Source of the DNA: Cytidiella melzeri
Taxonomy: Eukaryota > Basidiomycota > Agaricomycetes > Polyporales > Irpicaceae
Assembly (NCBI GenBank): GCA_022592445.1
Contig: JABYQR010000027.1
Location: 170,902 to 234,901, forward strand
Reading direction: 5' to 3'
Length of the DNA stretch: 64,000 nt
The notes under the pieces are model-generated. The model was not told the DNA's origin. It was given only the letters and a program-made list of their open reading frames with translations, and made no database searches. This document shows, piece after piece, positions 11,374 to 23,783 of the stretch (the first letter of the stretch is position 1; the number at the start of each line of letters is the position of its first letter). Made by a program: the position numbers and the translations under genes.

Positions 11374-11931
11374 TAGTCGAAAAAGCAAGAAGAAGCACGC
11401 AGCGTACAGCGCAAATCACAGCCACCCTGGCCTCTCTCATTGTGATAACAGAAGGTTCTCCCCAAAGATCCCAACACGCGTAAAATAACCCTCAATCCAC
11501 CGTGTCCGATGATATGGGTTCTCTGCAGAATCTCAAGGTGCACGTAGGTAATAACCGGTTTCCGATGTATGACAGTTATGAATGAAATCAGAAACTTCCG
11601 TATTGTATGATATGAATACATGATGCAGTGTATATTCAACTGGTGGCCCGGCCTCGACGGGCACATGCTACTCCCAACATAAGAGAGAATCAAAATAAAA
11701 AATCTACAGGGTAAAATAACAGAAGTAAAAATATAATCCGATAGGGTATACACCCCAAGTTTCAAAAGATGGTTCTGTGAACACCTGAAGCACAACAAAC
11801 ACGAATGTAAAGAGATCTCTTAAAGTAGGTAGTTGAGGCTGATCAAGCCAAAGAGCAAGGAGCGGAGAGGAATGAGGGAATTAGAGGTAATAGATAGTCC
11901 AAAAAAAGGGATTCAGCTGCGCCCCGCACAC
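11374..11931. other. 3'-to-3' intergenic region
   Basis: Lies between the stops of two convergent genes and should hold both 3' ends. It is AT-rich around 11560-11830. I see no gene, repeat or RNA in it. Confidence 0.6.
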
Positions 11932-14900
11932 TCAGGCAACGATCCTCACCACACACGTCCCCCCGTCTCTCAACAACCCAACAGGACCGTCCGCACCTCG
12001 TCTAAACACCTCAGGCGCTTTATCAAAAGGCACCGACTTCACGCCGTCCACACCATCCCGGTCACCCACCCACGGCTTTATCCACCCCTCCTCGACCATC
12101 CTCACCACCGCACCGAGTGAGTCTCTCACATCCTCGCCTTCGTAATCCACATCGGCCGCGACGCTGACCCAAGCATAGTTGACCGTCCGCTTGGGAGCCT
12201 TCGGCCTGCCCCTCCACGAGTTCCCTCGACGAAGGACAGAGCCGAGACTGTCCTTGCTCGGAGAGGTTAGCGCGAGGCTCGTCGATGACTTTGTGGGGCT
12301 GACGCTTCCGCCTCGGTCGTGCGACTTTGAACGAGACGAGGACGAACGCTTGATGGAGCGGAATCCTGAGCGTAAGGTATCTTGGGCTGATGGTATCGGT
12401 CGAGACGGTGTGTCTCCAACGAGCGTCGTGAACTGCGTTAGCGCAAGTGTCTTGTGGTTCGCCCTCGAGCTTGCTTTCGACAGACCCAACGAAGAAGGCG
12501 CGCCGGATGCAGTTATCGAAGGCGTGCTAGGATCGCCCAGCGAAGGCTGCTGCCGGGCCGTATCATGTTCCGGATCAGCCAGCAAAAGTCTCCTCGACGT
12601 CTCCCAAACATCGTTGCCGCCGACAGCGTCCAATATAACATCAAACGACCGGCCGTCTTCAACCAGCCTTTCGAGAACCTCAAGAGGGGCACCGACACAG
12701 ACCTCTTCGACACCCCACGCACGTAGACGCGCCTCAAGCCGATCAAAACGAGTCTGCCGAAGACTGCCTTTGACTGAACCTGAAGGATGTCTTCTGTCAA
12801 TCACAGGTCTTTCGTCCACGTCCTCGCCGTCGTCCTCATTCGTGTCATCTCGTGCGGCCGAATCAGGCACCTGGACCGATACTTTGATTCCTCTCTTGGC
12901 AAGCATCTGCACGGCCAAAGCGCCAGTCCCGTCGTGCCCTTGAAGCACAAGAGCTGCAGGTCGAGAACGGTTGACTTCTACGTCTGCTCGGGGTTTTGCA
13001 GGAGCAATGACATCCGCGCATGTTCTGATCGCACGATGAGCAGGAAGGGCACAGAGAGGAAGGAGGGCGAGCTCCTCAATCGTCATGTTCATAGAAGAAA
13101 CAAGGTCTCGATGTAGCTGAGCGTAAGGGTGCGAGTTCATTTGACTTGGCAAGGACTTGGAGCGGACATGCGAACGGGGCTGCTGCGGAAAGAGAGTTGA
13201 AGGTCGAGAAAGCGGTTGTGGTGCACGATGAACACGGTGTCGTTCGAGCACCACGAACTCTGCAAGCGCGCCGCACTAATAGATGGTTATAGTTAGATCA
13301 GAAGCGTAGTAGGAACCAATTTCGACGCACCTTCCGCACATCTAAAAGGCCTATGACCCACTCATTCCTCTTGCACACATCAGCTTTAACTTCCCAGCCG
13401 CACTCTATCACCTTGCCGACAATACTTCGCCCTGGAATGAACCCTGACCCCTTTCCCGCACTTCCCAGTTTCTCCTGCACGATCAAGGAATCCAGGGCGT
13501 CCAATCCTACCGCAAACACCTGAATTAGTACGTGCGATGACGAAATAGAGGACGGTGGGGGTATATGTGAAAGAAACGCTACAGGCAAGGGCAGCGAGTC
13601 TAACAAATGAGACGGGGTCAACCCTTCCTTGCCCTTCCCTTTGCCCCTCCCCATTGGCAGCTTGAGGGTCAATTGAAACGAAAAATGCCTCCTCTTCTTC
13701 CGCGCATCAGACCCGCCGTTCTGCGCTGCCACTCCTCGCGTCACCTCCACTGTCGCCATACTACTCTGCGCAAGTCCCATCCGCACCAGATCTATCTTCC
13801 CATCTCCCGTTTCTGCCTTGCCATTTCCTGAATATGCCGCACGCGGCAAGGTGAGTCCAGTGTACCCTTGAGGCGCAGAAAGGTCTGCAGTTACAGTCGT
13901 TGGCGTCGGGATGGAATGGGTTGGCAGGTTCTGCGAGAATGAAAAGAACGTAGGCGATATGCTCCGCGACAGTCTCCGTGTATCCGAGTACGACCGTCGA
14001 GGCTGACCAGTGATCTGCGAGCGCGCATAAGCTTGTAGTCTGGCATCCGGATTTTCTGCAGCCTCGTCGCTGGACGACGCAGAGGGAGTTTTCGCAGACC
14101 GATGGGACTTTGACCTTGATGTCATTGTGCCCAACGGGCTCAAAGTATCCGCAAATTCTGTCGGGCTCTCCGCAAAACAGGGGACCTCTCTGTCTTCCGG
14201 TACAGGCGATGGCGAGCGGCTAGGTTCAGCACTACTTCCAGTAGGCGTGAGGTCACTGTAGTCGCTTTCATCTTCTTCCAGTAGAGCAGACATCCTTCCA
14301 CGGCTCGACCTACTACCCCGTGACCGACGGCTTCGTCTACGGTGGTCCGCTGACTTGGCAGGCGGTGGATAAGAACGCGGCGCTTGGTGGAATGATTTCG
14401 TCGGCGCAGTGGTCGCGGGTGCCGGAGACATGGCGTCGGATGCGTAGCTTGTTGGTAACGGACGAGTGTTACTGCGAGGAGACTCTGACCGTGCAGTAAT
14501 TGCAGGCGCAAGCCAGCGAACGTCCTTTGCCCAGTCCTCGTCTGTGTACGAAGCACGGTTTAGTTCGGTCTTTGACCGTCGTCGTGTAGCAGATAACGGT
14601 CGGGGTTGAGTACGGGCCGCAGTTCGCGGAGCTGGGGATGATGTAGATGTCGCAGAGGGCACCGACGAGGAAGATGTCGACCTTGCATGCGAACGTGCGA
14701 TGGTTATTGTTTGTACATTGCCGTTTTGCTTGCGTGGACCGTAGTCTGAAGTGAGAGGCGTTGTCACTCGGGTCGAGCTTGTGCTGCGCGAAATGGAGCT
14801 TTGCTCAGAGCCAACAGTGCCGTCTGCTGAGGATGAGGAAGTAGTGGATAGCAACGACTCGGAGGAAGTTCGGGTCGGCGAGTCGTCCGCATCAGCAGCT

Positions 14901-15746
14901 TGGCTGATCGGCTGCTCCGCTATGAGGGAGGATTTGGACAAGACCTTGGGCAAAGGCAAGGATGATAGGGCCTGAGCGATAGCCTTCGGGTCGATGATCA
15001 TGCCTGTGGATGTACGCGAGGTCCGGGGTGACACGTAGAGGGATTGTCGGGGCGTGTAAAACACGTCGTCGTCGGACGAGTCGTCGGTGTTGCTGCCTGG
15101 AGAGTCAGCAAAGCGGGTGGCGGGTGAGGCAGGGTCACTGTGCTTGTCGTCGGTGAGGGATGAGGGACGCAAGGAGGGATGGGGGGAGGGTTTGGGGGTG
15201 TTGTTTGAGTAAAAGCTCGTTGGGGGGGTGGATGCGGAGGCGAGAGAGAACGTAGGCTCGGTGTTCGCTTCCGTTATCGCTTGTGATGACGCGATGGATT
15301 TGGACAAGGATCTATCCTGGGATTGGCGTCGGGCGGAAGATTTTGTTGGGAACGGAGCATCCTGGAGAGACAAAGATAAGCAGGCAGCGGAGACTATGAG
15401 CGATGTCGTGCGGTGCCAAGCTCATAGCTCGGCCGCTCTGCTGAAGGACACGCACCTCGAAATCTGCCTGTAAACGAGCTCTTGCTACTGACGACGCCAC
15501 CTCTGAGTGTGAGCGAGCTTCGCTGTACTGGGACCCTGTCGACGACAAAGAGATGTAGCCAGACTCGGAGTCCGGGGCTGATGCGATGGAACGGGTCTGC
15601 GACTGGTGCTCGTCTGACGGGCGGGGTTGCTGCGTGGCTGCTCGGAGGAGGTCGTATTTTGTCGAGTGATATTCCTTTGAGGAGGGGAAGGTGTAGGACT
15701 GGGAGGGTCTGCCGAAGATGGACTGAAGGAGGGTGGGCTTTGTCAT
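11932..15746 (-). CDS. Long Ser-rich protein with C-terminal MDR (zinc-type alcohol dehydrogenase-like) domain
   Basis: Three exons, all joined in phase 0: 15746-15456, 15361-13331 and 13275-11932, giving 1221 residues. The first roughly 650 residues are Ser/Pro/Thr-rich, full of SRS and SPS clusters and without recognisable folds, and are probably disordered and phosphorylated. The last part is a medium-chain dehydrogenase/reductase: a GroES-like half (HVLIQVFAVGLDALD, PGRSIVGKVIECGWEV, then CGALAEFVVLERHRVHRAPQ across the last intron) and a Rossmann half with LVLQGHDGTGALAVQML near residue 884. The ends of the domain (WIKPWVG, VFRRG) are also MDR-like. A 110-residue Ser-rich insert splits the Rossmann half. 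I see no clear zinc ligands. Similar fusions occur in basidiomycetes; the substrate is unknown. The start is the ATG of MTKPTLL; an upstream in-frame GTG was not used. Confidence 0.8.
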
Positions 15747-16261
15747 CGTCGAGGACGACACAAGCGACGTCGAGGACGTGAGGAACGATGAGCACGCCAC
15801 GTTCCCAAGCCGAGAGCCTCAGCCACCACGTTCACGACTTTCTCGAGCGCTATCTTTAATCTTGACGTCAGCCCCGATTGGGATCGACGGTCAGTCGAAT
15901 ATCTGCGTCGACGATGCAGGTACAAGACAAGAGGTAAGACAGAAAAACACAGCACAGAGAGAATGAAAGGACGGCCCTATGATTTACTTCACGTATGATT
16001 TATAGTCTCGCGCGATTTCTCCTCTCGTCCGATCCATCCAGAAGCCTAATAATAATGTCGTACTATTGCATGCAACAATTGCGATTCCAACGCCGCGTGC
16101 CATCTCTGGATGGGCAGCACTCACCCTCAGATAGAACACTACACGCGGCTGTGAAACCATTCCAGGCTGTACAGTCTCGCCTCGTGGATGAGTCACAACA
16201 CAGGACTGCTGCAAGCGATTGTATAACGGATGTACAACACCTGTATACGCACAAGGTATCT
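15747..16261. other. Intergenic: promoter of the MDR gene and 3' end of NUG1
   Basis: Both neighbours are on the minus strand, so this is the MDR promoter and leader and the NUG1 terminator region. No coding sequence or repeat is supported. Confidence 0.5.
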
Positions 16262-18467
16262 CTAGAAGAACATCTTAAAATCATACGTCTCGTCCCCACC
16301 AGAGCTCGCAGCGGCTGCGCTCTTCTTCGAGGGCGTATTAGCAGCCTTTTTCGCGGGAACAGGCAGCGTCTTCGCCACCTTGCTTTTTGTAGCAGGCTTC
16401 GCGGCCTCGAGCTTGGCCTTCGCTGATAGCGAGCCGCGTGCACCAGCAGTTTTACGAGCCTGTTTAGTATCTTTGGGCTCAGTTGAGAACGCGACTTTCT
16501 TAGTCAATTGTGATGTAAGCACGGGACCGCCACGCTTTCGCCTGTTTACGAGCAGTTCTGGTGCTGTAGTGTCCTCCTCGTCCTCGCCGGTCTCCGGTTC
16601 TTCGCCCTCCTCATCGTCCTCATCGTCCTCAATATCTTCCTCTTGCTCATCATCCTCTTCGTCTCCCTCGTCCCCAACTTCGCTGTCTGCAGAGCCTGTC
16701 CATACGCTGTCCAACGCCAACTGTCGCGACTCCACTTCCGAAGCCTTGAGCTTGATGAGTCCTGTACTGGTTCGCAACTCCTTCCGAGTATGCAGTGTTG
16801 ACAGTATTGTTGCGTCGTTATCCACCACTGCCTCGCTCGATGCACCAGTTGCTATGGTGTATCGTGGGAGCTTGCCCGTACTCCAGTCCCGGAGGACGAT
16901 GCGGGAGGCACCCGTAGTGTCGAGAGCACCACCCTATAACAATCCAGCTGTTAGAGACTCATTTTGATAATCGACTCAACAGGTACCTTTTTGATGAGCC
17001 CGCTCGCACGAGCAAGAGCTCGTAGAAAGGCGTCCGTGTCGTTGCTCGCGAACGCTGGCAGATTGTAGAACAACATGAGATCCTCCTGGTTTGCACGTGA
17101 GACAATGTCGTGTACTAACGAAGAACAGCGTGAGCATCGTACCCGTCTACGCGGGCGAACCACGTACCAACTGGTTCTGTATCCTTCAGACGCTCTATCC
17201 TTCCCTTATTACGATTTAGAAGGTCTCTTGCCCTCCTACCCTCGGACTTGTCAATAGGCTCTTCTGAATTCGCGAGCCACGAGTATCCAGGCGTGTCGAT
17301 CAGTCGGACTGATTTCGAGCCAACTTCGAGCATGACTTCCTGGGCACGTATCGTAGTAGTGGGACCGTCACCGGACGTCCCAAGTTGGTACACGGGAAGA
17401 GCAGCCTTTCGCAGCAGAGAGTCGATGAAGGAGCTCTTTCCGGAATTTGTTAGTCCAACGACAGCAACAGCAAGAGGCTTGTCGCCACTCTTTTCTTCTG
17501 CCGATTGCCCAAGGAGAGAGATAATGGAGTCTACACCCACTGCGTCGTCTGCACGTGCCTTGCCTTTGCCCTTTGAGGGCACAGGTTCGATAGAAGGCAA
17601 AAAGGCTGATGCTGATCTGAAGATACGCGTTGGGAACCGAGAGCTAAGATGTGTAGACCACGAAGAAACAGCTTCTCGAGGGCTTGTGTCTGTGCAGAGT
17701 TTGATTGACATCAGGGCCGTCCTGCCTTGTAAGAATTCAAACTTACCAATCTTGTTCAGTACCAGCAAAAGCTTCTGCCCTTTCTTCTCCTTGACTAGCC
17801 CTGCCAGATGCTCGCTATGATATGCCATAGGATCACGAGCGTCCAGAACTTCTATCACAACGTCCACCTCCTCCAACACCTCCTTCAACGAAGCAAGCTC
17901 AGAGTTGACCACCACGGGCATATCTTCCACATCCATTATCTCCTCAGCAGCAGTTTTTGCCTGTTTGCTGCTCTCCGCCGCGCTTGCACGTAAAGCAGTC
18001 ACACCGTCAAACCCACCAACATCCGACTCTTCACCTTCGGACGCCAGATCCTCCTCGACGTCTCCAACCCCGGCTCCAGCTTTCGCAGCCTTCTTTTGTT
18101 CCTTCCTCAGCTGTTTGACTTCCTCAGCCTGCCGCCTTTGCTCAGCAACCTCTGCGAGAATCTGGTCCTTGTAGGGGAAGTTGTTGGGGATCCCTGGATC
18201 TTTCTTATGCTCTGCACAGCACATAAACCGTAGTGAGCATAGCAAAACAAGACGGCCCATTTCAGGTTGTCGACTTACTGGACTTCCATTGAGGATTCTT
18301 CTTCGACTCTTTCTTCCTCTTCTTCCTAGTCTCTGAGACCTTGTGCTTGATTTTCTCTCGTTGGTTGGTCGATCCTCGTTTGCTCGTCTCTGCGGCGTAA
18401 GCTCAGTACATAAGCATTCTCAAGGGTTACCTGACTGTCAGTGCTTACTCTTTCTGATGCGAGGCAT
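16262..18467 (-). CDS. NUG1: Nucleolar GTPase Nug1/GNL3-type, 60S ribosome biogenesis
   Basis: Six exons: 18467-18449, 18389-18279, 18211-17747, 17689-17168, 17114-16987 and 16933-16262, giving 638 residues. The N-terminus (MPRIRKK, Lys/Arg-rich, then KHKKDPGIPNNFPYKDQIL) is the typical basic Gnl3L/Grn1 domain. The GTPase is circularly permuted: G4 NKID (near residue 197, only complete after an intron is removed), then G1 GLTNSGKSS (near 272), then G3 DTPG (near 329). The C-terminus has an acidic run (about 16580-16670) and a basic tail. In yeast and animals this protein acts in the nucleolus and nucleoplasm on pre-60S particles and their export. Its neighbours (an SR splicing factor and eL18) are also RNA or ribosome genes, though this does not imply co-regulation. 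Confidence 0.93.
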
Positions 18468-19397
18468 GGTTGAGGTGGTTGAAGAATGCGGGTGAGAGGC
18501 ACAGACACTATCCAATCACAGACCACAATGCCGAAATTTGTATGTCCCAAACAGGCAAGTCACCTAGTACGAATATTTTCCTCAGGTTCCCTACGCGTAC
18601 AATGCTCTTCCGCGCAACTTTACTTAGTCATAGCGTGGTATAACGGTACATAAGTAATGTTTGGACTAGCTGCAATTTCACGATGTACATAAACCGTTGT
18701 GCATGGGAAGGGCAATAATGCGCTAGAGTACCGAACAAGAACACCTCCGCCAGCCATGAATGAGTATACCGCTACAACACGATGAATGTAGAGAACGAGG
18801 ACGAGGTGAAAGCCCACTTGCGTACACAGACCCGCAGAGCCAACACCAACTTCCAACGCAAGAGAAAGGTTCGAGAAGAGAGGACTCGCCCGTAGCCACT
18901 AGCGTTTCAACTTGCACGAGAGACCATTGCGCCTGGCTATTCTTGATCATGATCTATGTCAGCATGCATAACAAACCCCTGGAGCACAGCGCCATCGGGC
19001 AATTTTCGAGGCGGCAACTCTTGTCCCCAGCGAGGGCTAGCGCTTGCACCAAATACACCTTGCAGGTTGTTCATGGCATTCCCTTGTACTGGAAACATTC
19101 AGAATAGTCGTAGGAGAGCGAACAAGATTACAAGAAATTTGAGGGTACGGAAGCAAACTTGACAACTTGGGATTTTGTGCTATTTGAACGTATTGCAGAC
19201 TGGAGTCTTCACGCAGCAGGAGAAAAATAGTATACTTGAGGAGCTAGAAGTTCTGGAGAGCTGTCCATCGAACGTTGTTCAGAGATGTTGGCTTTGACCC
19301 TTCGCCTTCATCCCTTGACCACCATAACGAGAGGCTTCGGAACAAAGGGTACAAGCACAACCACACCACAGTCAGCGCCTTGGCTCGGCTGGGCTGT
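18468..19397. other. Intergenic, NUG1 upstream region; nothing else seen
   Basis: This 930-bp stretch lies between the NUG1 start and the stop of the SR-protein gene. Small open frames on both strands lack domains and splice signals. It should contain the NUG1 promoter. Confidence 0.5.
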
Positions 19398-20484
19398 TTA
19401 CCAGCGTGGTTCGCCGCTAGGAGGCACTGCGCTTGACGATGGTCCATCATAATCCCGACCACGTACAGGGCTGCTACCACGAGGAGGGCTCCTGGAGTAA
19501 CTCCTGCGCCTTCGGTAATCAGGAGAGTACCGACTGCTTCGAGGAGGGCTGCGACGATCACGCCAGTCCCTATCCCTTTCTCTTCCGTAATCCCTGTCCC
19601 GGTCGTCCCGGTCGTAGCGGCGAGAGTAAGGGTCGCGGTCGCGGTCGCGACGATCGCGGTACGAATCACGATGATCGTCATAGCGGTCATCACGGCCACT
19701 GTACGTGTCGCGACCACGACGGCGACGGTGGCCCATATATTCACCGGGAGTGGGAGCATGCGGCCTGTCCGTGACGGAATAGTCCACTCGGATACGGCGA
19801 CCGTTCAGCTCCTAAACCGCGAGTCAGTCCGTGCGACGCATAAGACATATGTGGCTGGACTACTCACAACGCCGTTGAGTTCTTTGATACAACGACCAGC
19901 TTCCTCAACGGTAGACATGGTGATGAATCCAAAGCCTCTGGACCGATCCGATTGCTAATGATGATTGTTAGAGGGTACGCAAAGCGAAAGTAGTGATTAC
20001 ATACGCGCTGATCATAGACAATGACTACTTTTTCGACACGACCAAAGCGACTGAACTCTTCGTCGAGGTCACGCTCGACAGTGCGGATGCTCAGGCCGAA
20101 CACACCCAACACGTTAGACGGATTGGGCGCCTGCTTCGCCACGTTAGTACTTCTGAAATGGAAAACATGAGGCGACGACTAACAATGGGAGCATGCGGAG
20201 GCCTCTTCGAGGGAGGAGGGGAACGGCGAAAGCTGGACTCTCTGGCGGGGCTGCGGGAACGCGAACGACCTCTGGGAGGTGGGGGAGGCAGGTCCCTGTC
20301 TCTCGGATCCGAGCTTGGGGGAGCTGCGGGTGGCGCCTCGTTATACGCCTCGGTATAAGGGTCCACAGGAGCAGGAGCAGAATCACCGTACTGCATAATG
20401 GAGAGCAATTAGAATATACCGTTCAACGACGTTTCGGGGTCGGGAACAACGTTGGGGACGAGAGGAAAGAGTTTCACTCACCAT
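19398..20484 (-). CDS. Transformer-2-like SR splicing factor (RRM with RS domains)
   Basis: Five coding exons: 20484-20482 (the ATG alone), 20390-20184, 20133-20005, 19954-19868 and 19811-19398, giving 279 residues. An N-terminal RS/Pro segment ([18 protein letters not shown]) is followed by one RRM (about residues 75-155; RNP2 LGVFGLS, RNP1 RGFGFITM) and a C-terminal tail of RD, RS and RY repeats. This order (RS, RRM, RS) is that of Tra2 proteins, which bind exonic enhancers in the nucleus. The first intron (20391-20481) starts right after ATG and has a CTAAT branch point 20 nt before its AG. An ATG at the 3' edge of that intron (20395-20393) could start the protein if the intron is retained. 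The gene is divergent from the eL18 gene. Confidence 0.87.
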
Positions 20485-20688
20485 GTCCGAGGGCGGTGTT
20501 GAAAACGTTGGCGTTATTTGGCGCTGTTTGCTCCTGCCGAGCTTTTTAGGGGGCGAATTGAAGATCGCCAGTCTCCGCCTCAAGTACAAACGCTGAAACC
20601 TTATTCGCAGCACCTTGCCAGTTCTTCAGCCACTTGTCATTCTCGTTGTTACTCAAGATCCATATCAGCAAGTCCCGGCCAAAGCAAG
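20485..20688. promoter_or_regulatory. Shared bidirectional promoter, SR factor / eL18
   Basis: Only 204 bp separate the two start codons, which point away from each other. The region contains a TTTTTAGGGGGC stretch near 20540 but no clear TATA box. Confidence 0.7.
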
Positions 20689-21471
20689 ATGGTGAGCTCG
20701 TCGTTCCGCTAGGCGTATACCTCGAATCGCTCAGTAAACTCTCCTGCACATGTAGGGTATCGACATCGCCAAACACCACGTCAAGAAGGGCAACCGGACG
20801 GCCCCCAAAAGTGAGGATCCCTACCTGCTTTTGCTGGTGAAGGTGCGTACTAGTGATAGAGCCCGGGATCGAACTATCCTTACAAGACACATAGCTATAC
20901 CGCTTCTTGGCCCGCCGCACGGATTCCGCGTTCAATAAGGTCATTCTACCCGCGTTGTACTCGAACTAGTGTTAGAGCTAAACTTTGGCACATAGACAAT
21001 CCTCCACCGTCTTTTCCTCTCGAAGATCAACCGCCCTCCTATTTCCCTCTCACGCATCGTAAAAGAGACATCGGATGCCACAGACCGCGATTCCAAAGTC
21101 ATTGTCTCAGTAGGAACGGTCACTGACGATGTCCGCCTATTGGTCGTGCCTAAGCTGACCGTTGCCGCCCTTCGTTTCACTGCCGCCGCAAAGGAGCGCA
21201 TCCTCAAGGCTGGTGGAGAAACTCTGACACTCGACCAGCTCGCTCTGCGGGCCCCGACTGGTTCCAACACTATCCTGTTGCGAGGGAAAAGGAACACTCG
21301 GGAGGCTGTCAAGCACTTTGGCATGGGTCCCCACAAGCACAAGAAGCCTCACACGATATCCAAGGGCCGCAAGGTAAGACTTACGACTGTTTGACCTGGA
21401 CAATGCTCATCGGGTGCTTGTAGTTCGAGCGGGCTCGTGGTCGCCGAAAGTCGCGTGGTTTCAAGGTGTAA
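20689..21471 (+). CDS. RPL18: 60S ribosomal protein eL18
   Basis: Five exons: 20689-20691 (ATG only), 20756-20842, 20895-20939, 20996-21373 and 21424-21471, giving 186 residues, the usual eL18 length. Diagnostic stretches are [66 protein letters not shown] and the C-terminal [13 protein letters not shown]. eL18 is a structural protein of the large ribosomal subunit. The intron at 20940-20995 has a weak donor (GTCATT), but removing it restores the conserved NK-T-IL-RLFLSK segment. Introns take a large share of the gene, as is common for fungal ribosomal protein genes. Confidence 0.95.
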
Positions 21472-22447
21472 ACGCACTTTCAAAATTCACGCGCAACCCA
21501 TGTTGCTACAGACGCGAGAGCAGGGGCATTCTGGAGGCAGTATATGCTCTATGGGGTATGGATGGCTGCAATTCCTCTACGATTATCATGTATGCAGGCT
21601 TCCGCTCAATTGCGATGTATCCCCTGAACTCAGTTTGCGTGTCGTCGTCGTTGGCCGGGAACGACTTGTACTGCTTGCTCTTCTTGCGATCGGATTCGTT
21701 GTTCGCCAAGTAGTGCGACTTCTGCAAAACCAATCTGTGGCAAGTCAGAGCTTGCGAGTACGTCAGGAAGCATGTCGGAAAGAAAAGCTCTGCTGTTCGT
21801 TGCACGAGTATGGATTCGGAACCAATTTGCGTATTTGTGGGTGCATGGTTCTCCGTGAGCAGTCTTTGAATATGCTTACCGCATCATGTTGCTGACTTCT
21901 GGTTGACGCACTGGGCAACTTCAAAGTTGTTATACCTATGTTTACACACAACTAATGGACTTGGTAGAGGACACGTACTCGTCTTTCTTGCTTACAACGT
22001 TCGAAGGCTCTTGGGCGCTCTGGTGTGGGAGACGGTGCAAGTCAATCGTTCCCGCGCACACGTGTAGCAGTGTTACAAGCGATTTCCAAATTGATAGGCG
22101 TCTGAAACGTGCATAGGCGGACTGGTGACAATCCGAAGTCGCCGACTGTTCTGGCCCCGCCGAAGGACGCACGGCACTGCAATGCCAGACAGCTCCGACC
22201 AACAATTGACGTACTCCGTCGTGGTCCGACTGCGTGAGATTTGTGAGCACCCGCCTATACTTTTGAAACTAGCTCAGGTAGTGTTGTGTGATGGCTTTGC
22301 CAAATAGATGTACACAAGGCCCGACGGTCTCCTATGCTTACGAGTTTATCAAAAAGGATGACTAGGTAAGATCAAGTATTACTTGAGCTTAGTACAATAG
22401 GAGTTCTGGCTGAGGAATAGTATGTTCTCGAGTAATATATAGGGACA
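21472..22447. other. Intergenic, no supported gene
   Basis: Follows the eL18 stop. Open frames at 21437-21895 (plus) and 21942-22250 (minus) show no domain. It ends at the target site of the solo LTR. Confidence 0.5.
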
Positions 22448-22452
22448 GTCGA

Positions 22453-23208
22453 TGTCGTGGATGGCCCGACTAGCCCTTAATTTTTGCAATTTACCTCTTG
22501 TTTTTATCTGTAAAACTCCGGGCTGCAGCTCAGTTGCAACCTTCTCTGCACAAACTCCTTTGCACGTCTATTAAGCGCCCGTATCACGTGGCTTAGACGC
22601 TCCGCACGGTCACGTTACTTGCTACTATGTCACACTGGCATGTGACTTAGCTTAAGTAAGACCACATGGCTACAACCACATGGCTCAGCCCATAGCTAGG
22701 GTTTGATGTCATAAATGACGTCCACATGGACTCCTTTTGTTCTTTCCTTATTGTTCTCTTTATGGAAGGATGTTCTCACAGGTGTGGGAATGGAATACAA
22801 TAGTTGGTCTCCTTTTAGATAGATTCTCTCACGAGTAGAGTTCTTGGCAAGGTCTAGACAATAGCTATTGTTCTCCTTTAGGTAGTTCTTTTGTTCTTTG
22901 TTCACACGGCTTCTTGCAAAGCCTGCCCTCAACATGGTCTGTGCGCAGGTCCCTGAAGGCTATATATACTGCTGCATGTACACTCCTAGCCCCCCATCTC
23001 GACCTCTTGGTCTTTACTGGGCTAGGTAAGCAACCCCCTCTTGTACTACATAGCTGGTAGTCACAATACTAACTTGGTCTTTACTGGGCTAGCTTTCTGA
23101 ATAAGTTTGATAGCTGGTGAACGCATTGTGCTTCACGCCTGCCACCACCTCCTTGTCGTCATCCACATCGTGTCCCCGTTTGTCACGTTGAGCCCTGTCT
23201 CCGTGTCA
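22453..23208 (+). mobile_element. Solo LTR, family A, with target duplication GTCGA
   Basis: 756 bp, starting TGTCGTGGATGGCCC and ending CTCCGTGTCA, with perfect 5-bp duplications GTCGA at 22448-22452 and 23209-23213. It has the same length as the minus-strand copy at 56028-56783. A TATATATAC box lies at about 22966. It is evidence of a full insertion followed by LTR-LTR recombination. Confidence 0.95.
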
Positions 23209-23373
23209 GTCGAATCGATGGGAGGTACCCCAGAATTCTCTCGCTCGTCTCTCCATTTTGCACCGAACTTCCGCAGAGTGAGCGAAGCCTCACTTGATCA
23301 AGTGAGGAGTCTAGCTAACCTTCTTACATCTGCTCTCTTCAGATTCTCGTTGAAGTCCCTACCAGTACTGTAC

Positions 23374-23783
23374 ACTTGACGTTAATCTCCCACCCAATTG
23401 TCAGCACTAATGAAACTCCGCTCGGCGCGGGCTGATGGCGGCACACTGGGAGCTTGGTGGGGGACTTGGGCAATTTGTGAGCTCATCAATAGCTAGTACA
23501 CATGGTAATCTTAGGCAACTACATAGCAAAGTGAATATAATTAAGAGGGTACATATTTTGGTATATAAGAGAGTACATATTTTGGTATATAAGACTGTTG
23601 CATAGTGTACAAAACTCACTGATGGCATTGTAAATCTTCCAATTCCCCTTTTCCAGTAAAGCATTATTTATGTCTCTGTCAGGCTCTTTTTTCTTCTGTT
23701 TGCACTGCTCACACACTCACACATGTATCATAGTGTATCATGGTTACTTAAACAGCCTTCGGGCAGCCACCCTGTTGCAACTA
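23374..23783 (+). repeat. Left arm of a 2.85-kb inverted-repeat structure
   Basis: The sequence from ACTTGACGTT onwards is repeated, reverse-complemented and diverged, at 25812-26227. It includes a direct duplication of a 26-bp unit with TACATATTTTGGTATATAAG (about 23546-23600). No target duplication flanks the pair, so I cannot tell terminal inverted repeats of one DNA transposon from two independent copies in opposite directions. Confidence 0.7.
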
